Notes: a model not told the origin generated them from the sequence alone. A stretch of 64,000 bases of DNA from Halorussus sp. MSC15.2 (GCF_010747475.1 NZ_VSLZ01000001.1:62001-126000), one strand, 5' to 3'. Shown: positions 36,030 to 45,252, counted from the first letter of the stretch. A program made the numbers and translations.

Positions 36030-37133
36030 TTAGGCCTCGAACGCTCGGAGCGCGTCGAGGCGGCCCTCGGCGCTCCCGTCGGCGAGCGCGTCGCGGGCCA
36101 GTTCGACGCCCGCTCCGACCGAATCGGCGTCGCCGCCCGCGTAGATGCGGAAGCCGGCGTTGAGCGCGACGGCGTCGGCGACCGGACCGTCGCGTTCGCC
36201 CGACAGCACGCGCTCGGTGATGCGGGCGGAGTCGGCCGGGAGGTCGTCCACTTCGAGGTCGTCGCGCTCGAACTCGACGCCGAGCGCGGCCGTCTCGACC
36301 GTGTCGTCCCGAATTTCGCCGTCGCTTCGCTCGGCATCCCACACGGCGAACCGGGTCGTCCCCGGGCGCACGTCGTCGTACCCTTCCATTCCCTGCGCCA
36401 TCACGACTCGCTCGTTGGGGAGTTCGCGGCTCTCGCGGACGGTCCCGGCGATTCGCTCGGCGTACGAGAGGTGGTAGAAACTCCCGAAGTGGACGCTCGC
36501 GTTCGCGGGGTTCGCCAGCGTCTCGACCGTGTTGATGGAGGTCCGAACGCCGATGGACTTCCGGGCTGGCCGACGCTCGTGGACGAGCGGATTGAACCGC
36601 GACTGGGCGTAGAAGCCGAACCCGACGTCGTCCACCATCGCGGCGCTCCGTTCGGGGTCGAGGTCGGTGGGGACGCCCAACTCGTCCAGAACGTCGCCGT
36701 AGGTCGTGCCGTACTTGGCGGGGAGCGAGGGACCGCTGTGGGCGACCACGGGCGTTCCCGCCGCGGCCGCGACCAGTCCCGAGGCGACGCCCAGCACGGC
36801 CGTCTTCTGCTTGCCGTCGTAGTTGCCACCGCAGTCCACCGGGTCGGCGTCGGGTTCCGCCACTACGACCGACCGCTCGCGCATGGCGTCCACGAACCCG
36901 GCCAGTTCCTCGGGCGTGCTCTCCTTCCAGCGGTTCGCCAGCAGGAACGCCCCGAGCGTCTCCGGGTCGGCGTCCCCGACGAGGACGCGGGCGAACGCCT
37001 CTCTGGCCTGCTCGTAGGTCATGTCGTCGGCGGTCTTCGGGCCGGAGCCACAGACCTCGGTCAGGAGTCGGAGGAGCGTCCACTCGCCCTCGACTTCCGC
37101 GCCGCCGCCGGTCGATGCTCGGTCGCTGCTCAC
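36030..37133 (-). CDS. Anthranilate phosphoribosyltransferase-like protein (TrpD2 type)
   Basis: A 367-residue protein of the glycosyltransferase family 3 with an N-terminal helical domain (MTYEQAREAFARVLVGDADP; LGAFLLANRWKESTPEELAG) and a phosphoribosyl-binding domain (DCGGNYDGKQKTAVLGVASG; VVAHSGPSLPAKYGTTYGDV). The canonical TrpD motif is altered, so it is likely a TrpD2/YbiB-type protein rather than a tryptophan enzyme. It starts with a GTG overlapping the cobA stop (GTGA), which makes it the last gene of the nitrite/siroheme operon. Confidence 0.8.
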   Translation of the reverse strand: MSSDRASTGGGAEVEGEWTLLRLLTEVCGSGPKTADDMTYEQAREAFARVLVGDADPETLGAFLLANRWKESTPEELAGFVDAMRERSVVVAEPDADPVDCGGNYDGKQKTAVLGVASGLVAAAAGTPVVAHSGPSLPAKYGTTYGDVLDELGVPTDLDPERSAAMVDDVGFGFYAQSRFNPLVHERRPARKSIGVRTSINTVETLANPANASVHFGSFYHLSYAERIAGTVRESRELPNERVVMAQGMEGYDDVRPGTTRFAVWDAERSDGEIRDDTVETAALGVEFERDDLEVDDLPADSARITERVLSGERDGPVADAVALNAGFRIYAGGDADSVGAGVELARDALADGSAEGRLDALRAFEA

Positions 37134-37981
37134 TGCTGGTTCACCTCGATTTCGTCCTCGACTCGACCGACGCCGACCGCCGGTCCGAGTTCGCTCGCGC
37201 TCCCGCCCAGACAGTTCTCGACCGTCTCGCGGACGTTCACCACGTCGCCGACGACGGTGACCGCGGGCGGTTCGATATCGGCGTTCCGTGCGCGCTCGAC
37301 GATGGTGTCGAGCGACCCCGTCACGGTCCGCTCGGACGGGAGCGTCGCGCGCTCGACCATCGCGACCGGCGTGTCCGCGCCGACCCCGTGCGATTCGAGC
37401 GCCGCGACGTTGTCCGGCAGTCGCCCCACGCCCATCAGGACGACGAGCGTGCCGCCCGCCGAGACGATGTTTGCGAGCGCCTCCCAGTCTATCGCGCTGT
37501 CGGGTTTCGTGGGGTCCTCGTGGCCCGTGACGACGGCGAGCGCGGAGGCGTGGTCGCGGTGGGTCGCCGGGATGCCTCCGGCGCTCGGTCCCGCGATGGC
37601 GCTGGTCACGCCGGGCACGAACTCGAAGGGGACGCCGTGGCGCGCGAGGTATTCGGCCTCCTCGCCGCCGCGGCCGAACAGGGTCGGGTCGCCGCCCTTG
37701 AGTCGCACCACGTCGCGGCCCGCCCGCGCCTCGCGGACCAGCATGTCGTTGATTTCGGCCTGCGGCGTCCGGTCGCCGCCGGGTCGCTTCCCGACGTTCT
37801 CGACGGTCGTGCAGTCTGGAATCGATTCGACGAGGTCGTCGCCCACGAGGTTGTCGTGGAAGACGACGTCGGCCTCGTCGAGCAGTCGCCGGGCCTTCAC
37901 GGTCAGCAGTTCGGGGTCGCCCGGTCCCGCTCCGACGAGGGAGACGGTGCCGGTGGTCGCGTTTCTGTTCGGGTGGCTCAT
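37130..37981 (-). CDS. cobA: Uroporphyrinogen-III C-methyltransferase
   Basis: A 283-residue SAM-dependent methyltransferase making precorrin-2 for siroheme and cobalamin. Seen: VSLVGAGPGDPELLTVKARR at the start, LKGGDPTLFGRGGEEAEYLA, PGVTSAIAGPSAGGIPATHR and VVLMGVGRLP. These are the standard family motifs. ATG 37981 overlaps the upstream chelatase stop (ATGA). Siroheme is the cofactor of the nitrite reductase encoded upstream in the same operon, so this gene probably feeds that enzyme. Confidence 0.95.
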   Translation of the reverse strand: MSHPNRNATTGTVSLVGAGPGDPELLTVKARRLLDEADVVFHDNLVGDDLVESIPDCTTVENVGKRPGGDRTPQAEINDMLVREARAGRDVVRLKGGDPTLFGRGGEEAEYLARHGVPFEFVPGVTSAIAGPSAGGIPATHRDHASALAVVTGHEDPTKPDSAIDWEALANIVSAGGTLVVLMGVGRLPDNVAALESHGVGADTPVAMVERATLPSERTVTGSLDTIVERARNADIEPPAVTVVGDVVNVRETVENCLGGSASELGPAVGVGRVEDEIEVNQQ

Positions 37982-39567
37982 GGTTGTGGTCTGGTCTGGT
38001 CGGCGTCTCGCGCCCGCCGGTAGCGAACTCGGTAGACGTTCGCGGGGTCGGTCATGTCGCCCCGCGGGACGGACGCGTCGCTCTCGGTCGGGTGTTCTGC
38101 TGTCGATTCGGACTCGTGGTGGTGGAACTCGCGGGCCGCGGCGACGAAGAACGAACACGGCTCCCGGCAGGGAATCGCGTCGCCCTCGGAACCGACGTCA
38201 CCGCAGGACGATTCGTCGGCGTCCGGCGCGTCGCCCTCGGCGTCGCCCGCGTCCCACTCCCGGCGCTTCTCGCAGTTCTCGCAGCACGCCGCGACCGTGC
38301 CCGCCACTTCCTCCGGCGAGCAGTCCGCGACGGACTCGTAGATGCCGGTCTGTCGGTCGGCGACGGCGCGGAACGGGACCGGGTCGAGGTCGCCCGCGCG
38401 CTCGGCGGCCCAGTGTTCGACGCTCGCCGGGTAGACGGTCGAGACCGCACGCAGCAGTCCCTCGCGGTCGAGACCGGTGAGGACCCACCCCGCGGGGAGC
38501 GTCGATTCGCCCGCGAACGGGCGATACCGGCCGTCGTCGGCGTACCGGACCAGTTCCGGCAGTTCGCCGACGGACTGCTCGTCGAGGTCGGCGGTGGCCG
38601 CCTCGCGGTCGCTGCGGTGGCGCAGGTCGTACTCGCCCGCGCCGGTCGCGGTGACGGCGAGTTCGCCCCAGACGCGGGTCCCGTCGCCGGACGCGTCGGA
38701 CGCGCTCTCGACCCACGAGACGAACTCGTTCCCGGCCGCCTCGCGGACCGGGCGCTCCGGACCCGCGGCGGCGGAGTCGAGGTCCGCGCCCGCCTCCGCG
38801 GCGCGCTCCAGCACCACGTCCAAGACGAGGGGGTCGGTACCCACCGCCGAGGCGTACCAGATGCGCCGACCCTCGACGGTTCCCGGGACGGGGTAGCCCG
38901 ACCTCGGGTCGTCGGTGAGGCCCAGTAGCTCGGGAATCTCGTCCTGCGTGTGGAATCCGTCGGCGACGAACAGCGGGACGACGGCCACCTCGTCGGCCGA
39001 GAACTCGTCCAGAACGTCTTCGACGTAGGGGGCCTCGTCCATGAACAGCGCGTCGACTTCGGCGAACTCGCTGCGCTCGCGGAGCGCCTCGACGTGGTCG
39101 TAGACGGCGTCCGCGCTGTTCGGGTTGCGCTCGGTGCCGTGACCGATGACGGCGAGCGCGGCGTCTTCGGGGTCCGCACTCCCGTGGGCGTCGCCCTCGC
39201 CCTCCAGCATCCGCCGGGCGCGGGCCGCGATGACGTCGGTCATGTCGGGGTGGGTGCCGACCGGGTCGGCGTACCGGACGGTCGGCCCGTCGTCGCCCCT
39301 GTCGTCCTCGCCGAGACCGAACTCCCGGGGGAGGACCTGCTCCACGAAGTAGCCCTCGCTGACGAACAGCGGAACGACGATGGCCTCGTCGGCGTCGATG
39401 GTGTGCAGGACGTCCCGGAACGACGGGGCCTCCTTCCAGTACGCCGGGCGGACCTCGGCGAAGTTCCCGCGCTCGCGTGCGGCCTCGACCGCGACGCGAA
39501 CCGGGGTCGCGGAGTCCGGATTGCGGTGAGAGCCGTGGCCCGCGACGACGAGCGCCTGTTCAGTCAT
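37978..39567 (-). CDS. CbiX/SirB-type chelatase fused to a DR2241-like domain
   Basis: A 529-residue protein. Two CbiX repeats come first: LVVAGHGSHRNPDSATPVRV near residue 6 and LAVIGHGTERNPNSADAVYD near 135, each with the chelatase His; each repeat has a VVPLFVSEGYF or VVPLFVADGFH strand. The C-terminal DR2241-like domain has cysteines TVAACCENCEKRREW, SSCGDV and IPCREPCSFF, which fit an iron-sulfur cluster. It probably inserts Fe (siroheme) or Co (cobalamin). The start ATG 39567 overlaps the preceding stop (ATGACTGA). Confidence 0.88.
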   Translation of the reverse strand: MTEQALVVAGHGSHRNPDSATPVRVAVEAARERGNFAEVRPAYWKEAPSFRDVLHTIDADEAIVVPLFVSEGYFVEQVLPREFGLGEDDRGDDGPTVRYADPVGTHPDMTDVIAARARRMLEGEGDAHGSADPEDAALAVIGHGTERNPNSADAVYDHVEALRERSEFAEVDALFMDEAPYVEDVLDEFSADEVAVVPLFVADGFHTQDEIPELLGLTDDPRSGYPVPGTVEGRRIWYASAVGTDPLVLDVVLERAAEAGADLDSAAAGPERPVREAAGNEFVSWVESASDASGDGTRVWGELAVTATGAGEYDLRHRSDREAATADLDEQSVGELPELVRYADDGRYRPFAGESTLPAGWVLTGLDREGLLRAVSTVYPASVEHWAAERAGDLDPVPFRAVADRQTGIYESVADCSPEEVAGTVAACCENCEKRREWDAGDAEGDAPDADESSCGDVGSEGDAIPCREPCSFFVAAAREFHHHESESTAEHPTESDASVPRGDMTDPANVYRVRYRRARDADQTRPQP

Positions 39568-39885
39568 CGGTGTTCTCGGTCGGTTCTGACTCCTCGGTCT
39601 GGTCGTCGGCCTGTGCCTCTTCGACTCTCTCGGCGTACTTTTCGAGGTCCGCGGCCAGCGCCCGGGCCTGCTCCGGCGAGAGGTCCGCGCGGTCCGCGTG
39701 GGTCGGCAGCGCGTCGAGACTCGTGTTGTCGAGTTCGAACTGGAGTTCGCGCGGTCGGGGTCGTTGCGCGGCGCGGTCACGTTCAGCGTGGCGTACGCCG
39801 ACTCCTCGAAGTCGTGGCCCTCGGCGCGGGCCTCCACGAGGTCCAGCGTCGTGTACGCGTTGACTTTCAGTACGCGGTCTGCCAT
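39560..39885 (-). pseudogene. DUF6360-like small protein, frame broken near 39751
   Basis: Starts MADRVLKVNAYTTLDLVEAR and continues well to VTAPRNDPDR. At that point the sense switches frame and goes on RELQFELDNTSLDALPTHAD to a coiled end (EQARALAADLEKYAERVEEA) and a stop at 39560-39562 that overlaps the CbiX-type start. The locus length is one base short of a multiple of three. With one base restored it gives about 108 residues. It resembles the haloarchaeal DUF6360 family. Function unknown; position suggests a link to siroheme or nitrite reduction. Confidence 0.65.
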
Positions 39886-39887
39886 TG

Positions 39888-41663
39888 TCAGTCGTCGCTC
39901 GTGATGGGGTTCCCCCGCGCGTCGGTCGGCGCGGGCGAGTCGTCCATCGCGTCGTCCTCGGCGTAGGGGTACCACGTCATCTTCGTGTTGTGCATGTAGG
40001 GGTCCTCGTAGTCGGTCTCCTCGGGGTCGGCGAGCGCCTGCACCTCGTCCTCGTCGCGCTGCCGGATGAAGTCCCGGAAGCTCTCGCCGTCCTCGCGCTC
40101 GGCCTCGTAGACCTCCAGCAGGTTCCGGATGTAGCCCGGAATCTCGTCGGCGGGCACGCGCATCTCGACCCAGTCGGCGAACTCGGGGTTCTCGCCGAGA
40201 CCGCCGCCGAGACCAACGTCGAACGCTTCGACGGGTTCGCCGTCCTTGCGGGCCTTCATCCCGCGGAGCGAGATGTCGGCAATCTGGGGCTGGGCGCAGG
40301 AGGCGGTGCAGCCAGAGAGGTGGATGTGGAAGTCCTCGACGCCCTCGGGCACCGGCACGTTCTCCTTGAGCCAGCGGGCGTACCGGACCATCCGGTTCTT
40401 CGTCTCGACGATGGACAGCGAGCAGTACTCGGTGCCGGTACACGCGATGGACCCCCGGAGGAACGGATGGGGGTCGGGCGAGTACTCGTCGAGCAGCGGT
40501 TCGTCGAGGAAGGCGTCGAGTTCCTCGGCGGGGATGTCGCCCACGATGAGGTTCTGGCGCTGGGTGACGCCAATCATCTCGGAGCCGTAGGAGTCCGCGA
40601 GGTCGGCGAGTTCGATGACCTCCTCGGCGCTCATCCGGCCGACCAGCACCGAGAGACCGACGAAGTGGTCGCCGTCGTTCTGGTCGTGGACGCCGACGTA
40701 GTCGCCCGGCGCGTCGGACCGTCCGGCGTTGTAGTCGTACTGGTCGCGCAGGTTCTCCCCGGCGGTCGGGAGTTCGTAGTCCACGTACTCGTCCTGCAGG
40801 ACCGAGCGGACCTTCTCCGGCCCCCACTCGTCCACGAGGAACTTCATGCGAGCGCTGAAGCGGTCCTCGCGGTCGCCGTAGTCGCGGAACAGTCCCGAGA
40901 GGCCCGCCGCGACCTCGGCCGCGTTCTCCGGGCGGCAGAACACGTCGATGTCCCGGGCGAACCGGGGTTCCTTCCGGGCGAGACCGCCGCCGACTCGGAC
41001 GTTGAACCCATCGACCTCTTCGCCGTCGATGGTCTTGACCGCGGGTTCGAAGGCGAGGTCGTTGATGTCGCCCTGTCCCGCCCCGCGGGTGTCGCCGGTG
41101 ACCGCGACCTTCCACTTGCGGGGGAGGTTCTCGTACAGGTCGTTGCCCTTGAACTCGTCGTGGAGGTTCTGGACGACGGGCCACACGTCGAGGTGTTCGT
41201 CGGCGTCGCGTCCGGCCACGGGGGACCCGACGATGTTCCGCCACGAGTCGCCGCAGGCCTGAATAGTAGAGAGACCGACAGACTCCAGTTTCTCGAAGAT
41301 GTCCGGGATGTCTTCGACCTTTATCCAGTGGAGCTGGATGGACTGGCGCGTCGTGAAGTCGGCGTAGGCGTCGCCGAACTCGGGATTCTCGACCGGGCCG
41401 GTCGCGTACTCCCGCGCCACCTCGCCGACGACGCGGAGCTGTTCGGGCGTGAGTCGGCCCATCGGGACGCCGATGCGCATCATGAAGTACGACTCTTGCC
41501 CCTTCCGCTGGTGGTAGAGACCCCACCACTTGAACCGCTCGAACCACGCGTCGTGTTCGTCGTCGGGGATGGCGTCCCACCCCTCTTCGGCGAATCGCTC
41601 GAGGTGGTCGCGTATCTCCACTCCGTATATCTCGTCCTTCCAGGTCTCGACTTTACTCGGCAT
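39888..41663 (-). CDS. nirA: Ferredoxin-dependent nitrite/sulfite reductase (siroheme, 4Fe-4S)
   Basis: A 591-residue assimilatory reductase that takes nitrite to ammonia, or sulfite to sulfide, with ferredoxin. Two nitrite/sulfite reductase half-domains (FTTRQSIQLHWIKVEDIPDI; MIGVTQRQNLIVGDIPAEEL) and siroheme/4Fe-4S ligands are visible: C-x5-C in ACTGTEYCSLS and C-x3-C in SGCTASCAQPQ. ATG 41663 with a TTTATT box at 41686-41691 suggests a leaderless mRNA. It heads an operon with siroheme genes. Nitrite is more likely by haloarchaeal context, but specificity is not proven. Confidence 0.92.
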   Translation of the reverse strand: MPSKVETWKDEIYGVEIRDHLERFAEEGWDAIPDDEHDAWFERFKWWGLYHQRKGQESYFMMRIGVPMGRLTPEQLRVVGEVAREYATGPVENPEFGDAYADFTTRQSIQLHWIKVEDIPDIFEKLESVGLSTIQACGDSWRNIVGSPVAGRDADEHLDVWPVVQNLHDEFKGNDLYENLPRKWKVAVTGDTRGAGQGDINDLAFEPAVKTIDGEEVDGFNVRVGGGLARKEPRFARDIDVFCRPENAAEVAAGLSGLFRDYGDREDRFSARMKFLVDEWGPEKVRSVLQDEYVDYELPTAGENLRDQYDYNAGRSDAPGDYVGVHDQNDGDHFVGLSVLVGRMSAEEVIELADLADSYGSEMIGVTQRQNLIVGDIPAEELDAFLDEPLLDEYSPDPHPFLRGSIACTGTEYCSLSIVETKNRMVRYARWLKENVPVPEGVEDFHIHLSGCTASCAQPQIADISLRGMKARKDGEPVEAFDVGLGGGLGENPEFADWVEMRVPADEIPGYIRNLLEVYEAEREDGESFRDFIRQRDEDEVQALADPEETDYEDPYMHNTKMTWYPYAEDDAMDDSPAPTDARGNPITSDD

Positions 41664-41685
41664 GGACAGCAAAACGCAGTCTACC

Positions 41686-41691
41686 AATAAA
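41686..41691 (-). promoter_or_regulatory. TATA box of the nirA operon
   Basis: TTTATT on the minus strand lies about 25 nt before the ATG at 41663, the expected distance for a leaderless transcript of nirA and the genes that follow. Confidence 0.5.
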
Positions 41692-41822
41692 GCGCCAGTT
41701 CCCCCGTCAAGCTTCCCCGATGCTCCGAACAACCGGCGGGAATTGCGGCTTCCGGTGACGGCCGTCTCGGGCCACGTCTCCCCCGTTCCTGTCTCCGACC
41801 GTCCGTCACACCCGCGACTCGC

Positions 41823-42158
41823 CTACTCCGGGTTCGCCAGCCGCGTCCGTCGCTCCGGAACGTGGACGCTCGACGGGACGACCTGCCTGAACTCGCCGGT
41901 CTCGCGGTTCACCCGCCCCAGCGTCAGCCAGTCGGTGACGCCGCTGGCTCCGCAGACGACGCACTGCCCGGCGATGCGCCCCTCGATGTCGGGCCAATCG
42001 ACGCCGACCTCCACGAACCCCTCCGCGAGGAAATCCGCCTGCTCGCACCCGCAGAAGTCGTGGCGCGCGAGGAGCCACAGTTGGCTCACCGGGACCGACC
42101 GCGAGTCGTTGACGCTGAGCCAAGCCCCGTCGTCTAACTGGTGGACGGATACGACCAT
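41823..42158 (-). CDS. 111-aa protein with a possible zinc site, unknown function
   Basis: Starts MVVSVHQLDDGAWLSVNDSR. It has C-x-C (FCGCEQADF) near residue 37 and C-x2-C (QCVVCGASG) near 66, which could bind one metal, and ends ERRTRLANPE. No membrane segment. It lies upstream of the nirA operon and on the same strand, separated by about 160 nt, so it may be co-regulated. Family not recognised. Confidence 0.6.
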   Translation of the reverse strand: MVVSVHQLDDGAWLSVNDSRSVPVSQLWLLARHDFCGCEQADFLAEGFVEVGVDWPDIEGRIAGQCVVCGASGVTDWLTLGRVNRETGEFRQVVPSSVHVPERRTRLANPE

Positions 42159-42406
42159 ACGACCGTGGAGTACCAGCCGGGGGGTAAGGGTGTCGCCGCC
42201 CGCGACGCTTGCCGACTGTCACGTGATTCGCTGACGTCGAAGTACCGTCGAAACCCACGACGTTGGCCCGCCGCCGTCGCTCCGTGACCGTCTCGGCCGA
42301 CCGAGCGCCGTCGTCGGTACCGGATAGAACCGCCTCTGTATCCGAGCATCGGTAGCGATTACGGACGAGCACGGCCTTATCTACGTCGTCTGCGTACACC
42401 GTATCA

Positions 42407-42559
42407 ATGACCGCCGAGGAAACACTCGACGAGCCGCCCGCGAGCGACGAATCGACAGACGAGCGGAGTCACTTGGAAGACGTCGAAGACGGGGCGGGGT
42501 GCACCGAAATCTGGGAACACCTGAGCGAACGTCGCGAAGACGAGACCGACGAGGAGTAG
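42407..42559 (+). CDS. 50-aa acidic microprotein
   Basis: A frame from ATG 42407 to TAG 42559: MTAEETLDEPPASDESTDER, then a short helical part with GCTEIWEHLSERRED and an acidic end. More than a third of residues are acidic, as usual in haloarchaea. A CTTATC box about 30 nt upstream may be its promoter. The C-T-E-I-W-E-H-L segment looks conserved-protein-like, but no family is assigned. Confidence 0.5.
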   Translation: MTAEETLDEPPASDESTDERSHLEDVEDGAGCTEIWEHLSERREDETDEE

Positions 42560-42767
42560 GTCGGTGGTTCGGAGCAGTACGACCCGCAGTATTCTCTCCG
42601 CCCGTCAACCTCGGAGCGCGGCGTCCAGCGGTACGCACGCTCTCCGTTCTGCATACCCTCGGCTAAGAGGACGAGTTCGCGGTCAGTGAAAAGTTACAGC
42701 TTCATAGCGACACGGCACTACCGAGACGAAGAAGGGGCGGTGACGCCCGCCGGACGGTCGAGTCCCG

Positions 42768-43433
42768 CTACTCGATGTATCCGAGCGCTTGGTCGATGCG
42801 ACCGAGTTCCGGCCCGGTCGTCTCCTGTCCGACGACGTAGCCGTGTTCGTTGGCGAGCAGTCCCGACCCGACCAGGGGAGCGCCGTAGTTGATGGTGCCG
42901 ATGTCCGCGGGCACGTCCAGCACTTCCTCCAGTCGGTCGAGTTGGTCGTCGGTCGCCTTCGGGTGACAGAGGACGCCTTCGTTGGTGGCGACGGCGGCGG
43001 TGCCGACCGTCCGCACGTCCGCGAGGTCGCCTCGCTCCACGTCCACTTCCAGCGCCTCCTCGACGGCCCGCATCGCGTCGCGCGAGAGGTCCGGGTGGAC
43101 GTAGGCCCCTTTGTCGTTGGCGAGGACGACGTTCCCCGCGGCGTTTATCTTGCCCGGTAGTTCGGTCACGTCGAGTTCCGTGATTTCGGCGATTCGGTCG
43201 CGCTCGCGGTCGGTGACGCGACTGCTGACCAGCAGTCCGTTCTCGTTGCCGACCGCCAGCGCGCCGACGGTCGAAGAGCCGCCGACCGTGGTCTCGACGG
43301 CTTCGACGTCGAGTTCGTCGCTCACGTCGGCGATTACGTCGTCCTCCAAGTCCGGACGGACCAGCAGGTGCTCGTCGGTCGCACGAGCGAAGACCCCGAC
43401 GTAAGACGACCCGACGAAGGCGGCGCGGAGCAA
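42768..43433 (-). CDS. tif6: Translation initiation factor aIF-6
   Basis: A 221-residue anti-association factor that binds the large ribosomal subunit. The fold repeats show as GTxA-type strands: [80 protein letters not shown]. The start is a TTG at 43433 ([20 protein letters not shown]), 4 nt after the rpl31e stop; no ATG or GTG gives the conserved N-terminus. The tight coupling to rpl31e supports it. Confidence 0.95.
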   Translation of the reverse strand: MLRAAFVGSSYVGVFARATDEHLLVRPDLEDDVIADVSDELDVEAVETTVGGSSTVGALAVGNENGLLVSSRVTDRERDRIAEITELDVTELPGKINAAGNVVLANDKGAYVHPDLSRDAMRAVEEALEVDVERGDLADVRTVGTAAVATNEGVLCHPKATDDQLDRLEEVLDVPADIGTINYGAPLVGSGLLANEHGYVVGQETTGPELGRIDQALGYIE

Positions 43434-43437
43434 AGCT

Positions 43438-43716
43438 CTACTCGGCGTGTTCCGCTTCGACGATGGTCTCGCCCTCTTCCTCGAATCGGGCGGCGCGGAC
43501 GCGAAGCTTGCTCGGCGGCTTCTTGCGGCCGCGCGACCAGACTTCCTCGTTGATGGAGGGGTCGAGACGCACTTCGTCGTCCTCGACCTTGAAGTGCTGC
43601 GAGAGGTGGTCGCGGACGAGCGACATCGCCTTGTCGGCGCGTTCGTGCTTCGGTGCGGCCTTGGCGTCGCGGAGCGGCACCGTGATGACGCGCTCCTCGA
43701 AGTCGTTCGCGCTCAT
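43438..43716 (-). CDS. rpl31e: Ribosomal protein L31e
   Basis: A 92-residue large-subunit protein: [40 protein letters not shown] and [20 protein letters not shown] are typical L31e. ATG at 43716 overlaps the rpl39e stop by one base (TAATG). It lies in the order rpl39e-rpl31e-tif6, the standard archaeal cluster. Confidence 0.95.
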   Translation of the reverse strand: MSANDFEERVITVPLRDAKAAPKHERADKAMSLVRDHLSQHFKVEDDEVRLDPSINEEVWSRGRKKPPSKLRVRAARFEEEGETIVEAEHAE

Positions 43717-43868
43717 TATTCGTCGGTGTCCTGACGCCGCCAGTTACGGCGCTTCGGGTTCTGCATCGTCTCGCGGTCGGTCTTCATGATGACCCACGCC
43801 GGAACGCGACTGTTCTGACGGTCGAGCTTGGACAGACGCTTTTTCTTCGCTTTCGATTTCTTGCTCAT
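43716..43868 (-). CDS. rpl39e: Ribosomal protein L39e
   Basis: A 50-residue basic protein, [20 protein letters not shown] with [20 protein letters not shown], matching L39e. Its stop overlaps the rpl31e start (TAATG), so translation is coupled. It is strongly basic, unlike most proteins here, as expected for L39e in the exit tunnel. Confidence 0.95.
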   Translation of the reverse strand: MSKKSKAKKKRLSKLDRQNSRVPAWVIMKTDRETMQNPKRRNWRRQDTDE

Positions 43869-43929
43869 GGTACCACGTTCTTCCCCGCCGTAGCTTAAAA
43901 TCTTGTTCCTTTGGGGTCGCTCGCCCGCG

Positions 43930-44517
43930 TCAGGTCTGCACCGAATCCTCGCCCGTCGAGAGCGCGGTCTCGAACCGCTCGCTCGTTCGGACGTTCGCGA
44001 GATATCGCGGTTCGTCCGGGTCTTCGGGGCGGTCCCGCAACTGCGACTGCCACCACCCGACGTCGCGCCACTCCCCGCGCTTGAAACCGACCGATTCGTA
44101 GACGCCCACTCGCTCGAAGCCGAACGACTCGTGGAGCGCGACGCTCGCGGGGTTCGGAAGTGCGATACCCGCGTAGGCGTTACAGAACCCCTGCAAACGA
44201 AGGATTTCGAACAGCGACTCGTAGAGGCCTCGACCGACGCCCCGCCGTCGGTGGTCCGCCGCGACGTACACCGACACGTCCACCGACCAACGGTAGGCCC
44301 CGCGCTCGCGGTGGCGACCCGCGTAAGCGTAGCCCGCGATTTCGTCGTCGATTTCACAGACCAGCCACGGAAACTCGGGGAACGCGTCGGCGACGCGGTC
44401 GGCCATCTCCGCGGCGCTCGGCGGGTCGTCCTCGAAGGAGATGGCGGTGTTCCGAACTATCGGGGCGTACACGGACCGAATCGCGGGCGCGTCCCCCTCG
44501 TCGGCGAGTCGAATCAT
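43930..44517 (-). CDS. GNAT N-acetyltransferase, phosphinothricin-acetyltransferase-like
   Basis: A 195-residue GNAT protein that would transfer acetyl from acetyl-CoA to an amine. The acetyl-CoA loop is visible ([21 protein letters not shown]-x2-G-x-G type as RRRGVGRGL), with [20 protein letters not shown] near the C-terminus, as in the PAT/Bar group. The N-terminus [20 protein letters not shown] is typical. ATG overlaps the thpR stop (ATGA). The substrate is unknown; family members acetylate phosphinothricin or methionine sulfoximine-like amines. Confidence 0.87.
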   Translation of the reverse strand: MIRLADEGDAPAIRSVYAPIVRNTAISFEDDPPSAAEMADRVADAFPEFPWLVCEIDDEIAGYAYAGRHRERGAYRWSVDVSVYVAADHRRRGVGRGLYESLFEILRLQGFCNAYAGIALPNPASVALHESFGFERVGVYESVGFKRGEWRDVGWWQSQLRDRPEDPDEPRYLANVRTSERFETALSTGEDSVQT

Positions 44518-45071
44518 TCTAGCGCGAACGACTCCACCGTCGAGTACTCCGGACCCTCGTCGGTCAGCACGCTCTCGGTCAACCGAACCTCGGTGACTTC
44601 GGTGGTCCCGACGGTCGGGTCCAACTCCTCGACGTTCTCCTGTACCAGTTCCTTGCCGCCGGCGTGTTCCATCCGCGCGAGGGTGACGTGGGGCGTGAAG
44701 TCGTGGTCCTCGGGGTCGAACCCGAGCCTCGTCACCTCCCGCTCGATGGTCTCGTGGAGGTCGGTCATCTGCTCGCTCCCCTCGCCCACCCCGAGCCAGA
44801 GGACCTTGATGTAGCCGATGTCCGGAAAGACGCCGACACCCTCGTAGGTCGTCTCGAAGGGTTCGACTCCGGACTTCTCGATAGCCCGTCGGACGGCGTT
44901 CTTCACCCGCGGGAGTTCGCCCTGATTCACGTCGCCGAGGAACTTGAGCGTGACGTGGGCCTGCTCGGGGTCGGTGAAGTTCAGGCCGGTCGCGTCCGCG
45001 AACTGGGCTTGGACCTGCTCGACCTCCGCGGCGAAGTCGTCGGGCAAGTCGATGCTCACGAAGAGTCTCAT
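44514..45071 (-). CDS. thpR: RNA 2',3'-cyclic phosphodiesterase
   Basis: A 185-residue 2H phosphoesterase. It starts MRLFVSIDLPDDFAAEVEQV, and the two catalytic motifs are HVTLKFLGDV near residue 39 and HVTLARMEHA near 129, the classic LigT/ThpR spacing. It would open 2',3'-cyclic phosphates in RNA. It is followed by the GNAT gene with a 4-nt overlap. Confidence 0.9.
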   Translation of the reverse strand: MRLFVSIDLPDDFAAEVEQVQAQFADATGLNFTDPEQAHVTLKFLGDVNQGELPRVKNAVRRAIEKSGVEPFETTYEGVGVFPDIGYIKVLWLGVGEGSEQMTDLHETIEREVTRLGFDPEDHDFTPHVTLARMEHAGGKELVQENVEELDPTVGTTEVTEVRLTESVLTDEGPEYSTVESFALE

Positions 45072-45252
45072 TCGGTTCGAGTTTCGTCGGTGGCGTGCTT
45101 GAAGGTGGGTGGTCGTGAGGACGGACGGCCGAGAAGTGAATCGGTCTCGGTGGTCTCCCGCGGAACCGAACCGAAACCGTGGACCCAGAGCGTATTCCCG
45201 CCCGATTCCTATGGCGTAGTCCTTAACACCGCTGAACGCCAAACACCGAGAC

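Noticed and set aside
39885-41690. A 601-codon plus-strand frame opposite nirA
   Set aside because: nirA shows all siroheme and iron-sulfur ligands. The opposite frame has no motifs and a repetitive Val/Gly/Arg-rich composition.
42560-42767. Cysteine-containing 61-codon minus-strand frame (42469-42654)
   Set aside because: It overlaps the 50-aa acidic gene, has shadow-like Ser/Arg content and no promoter.
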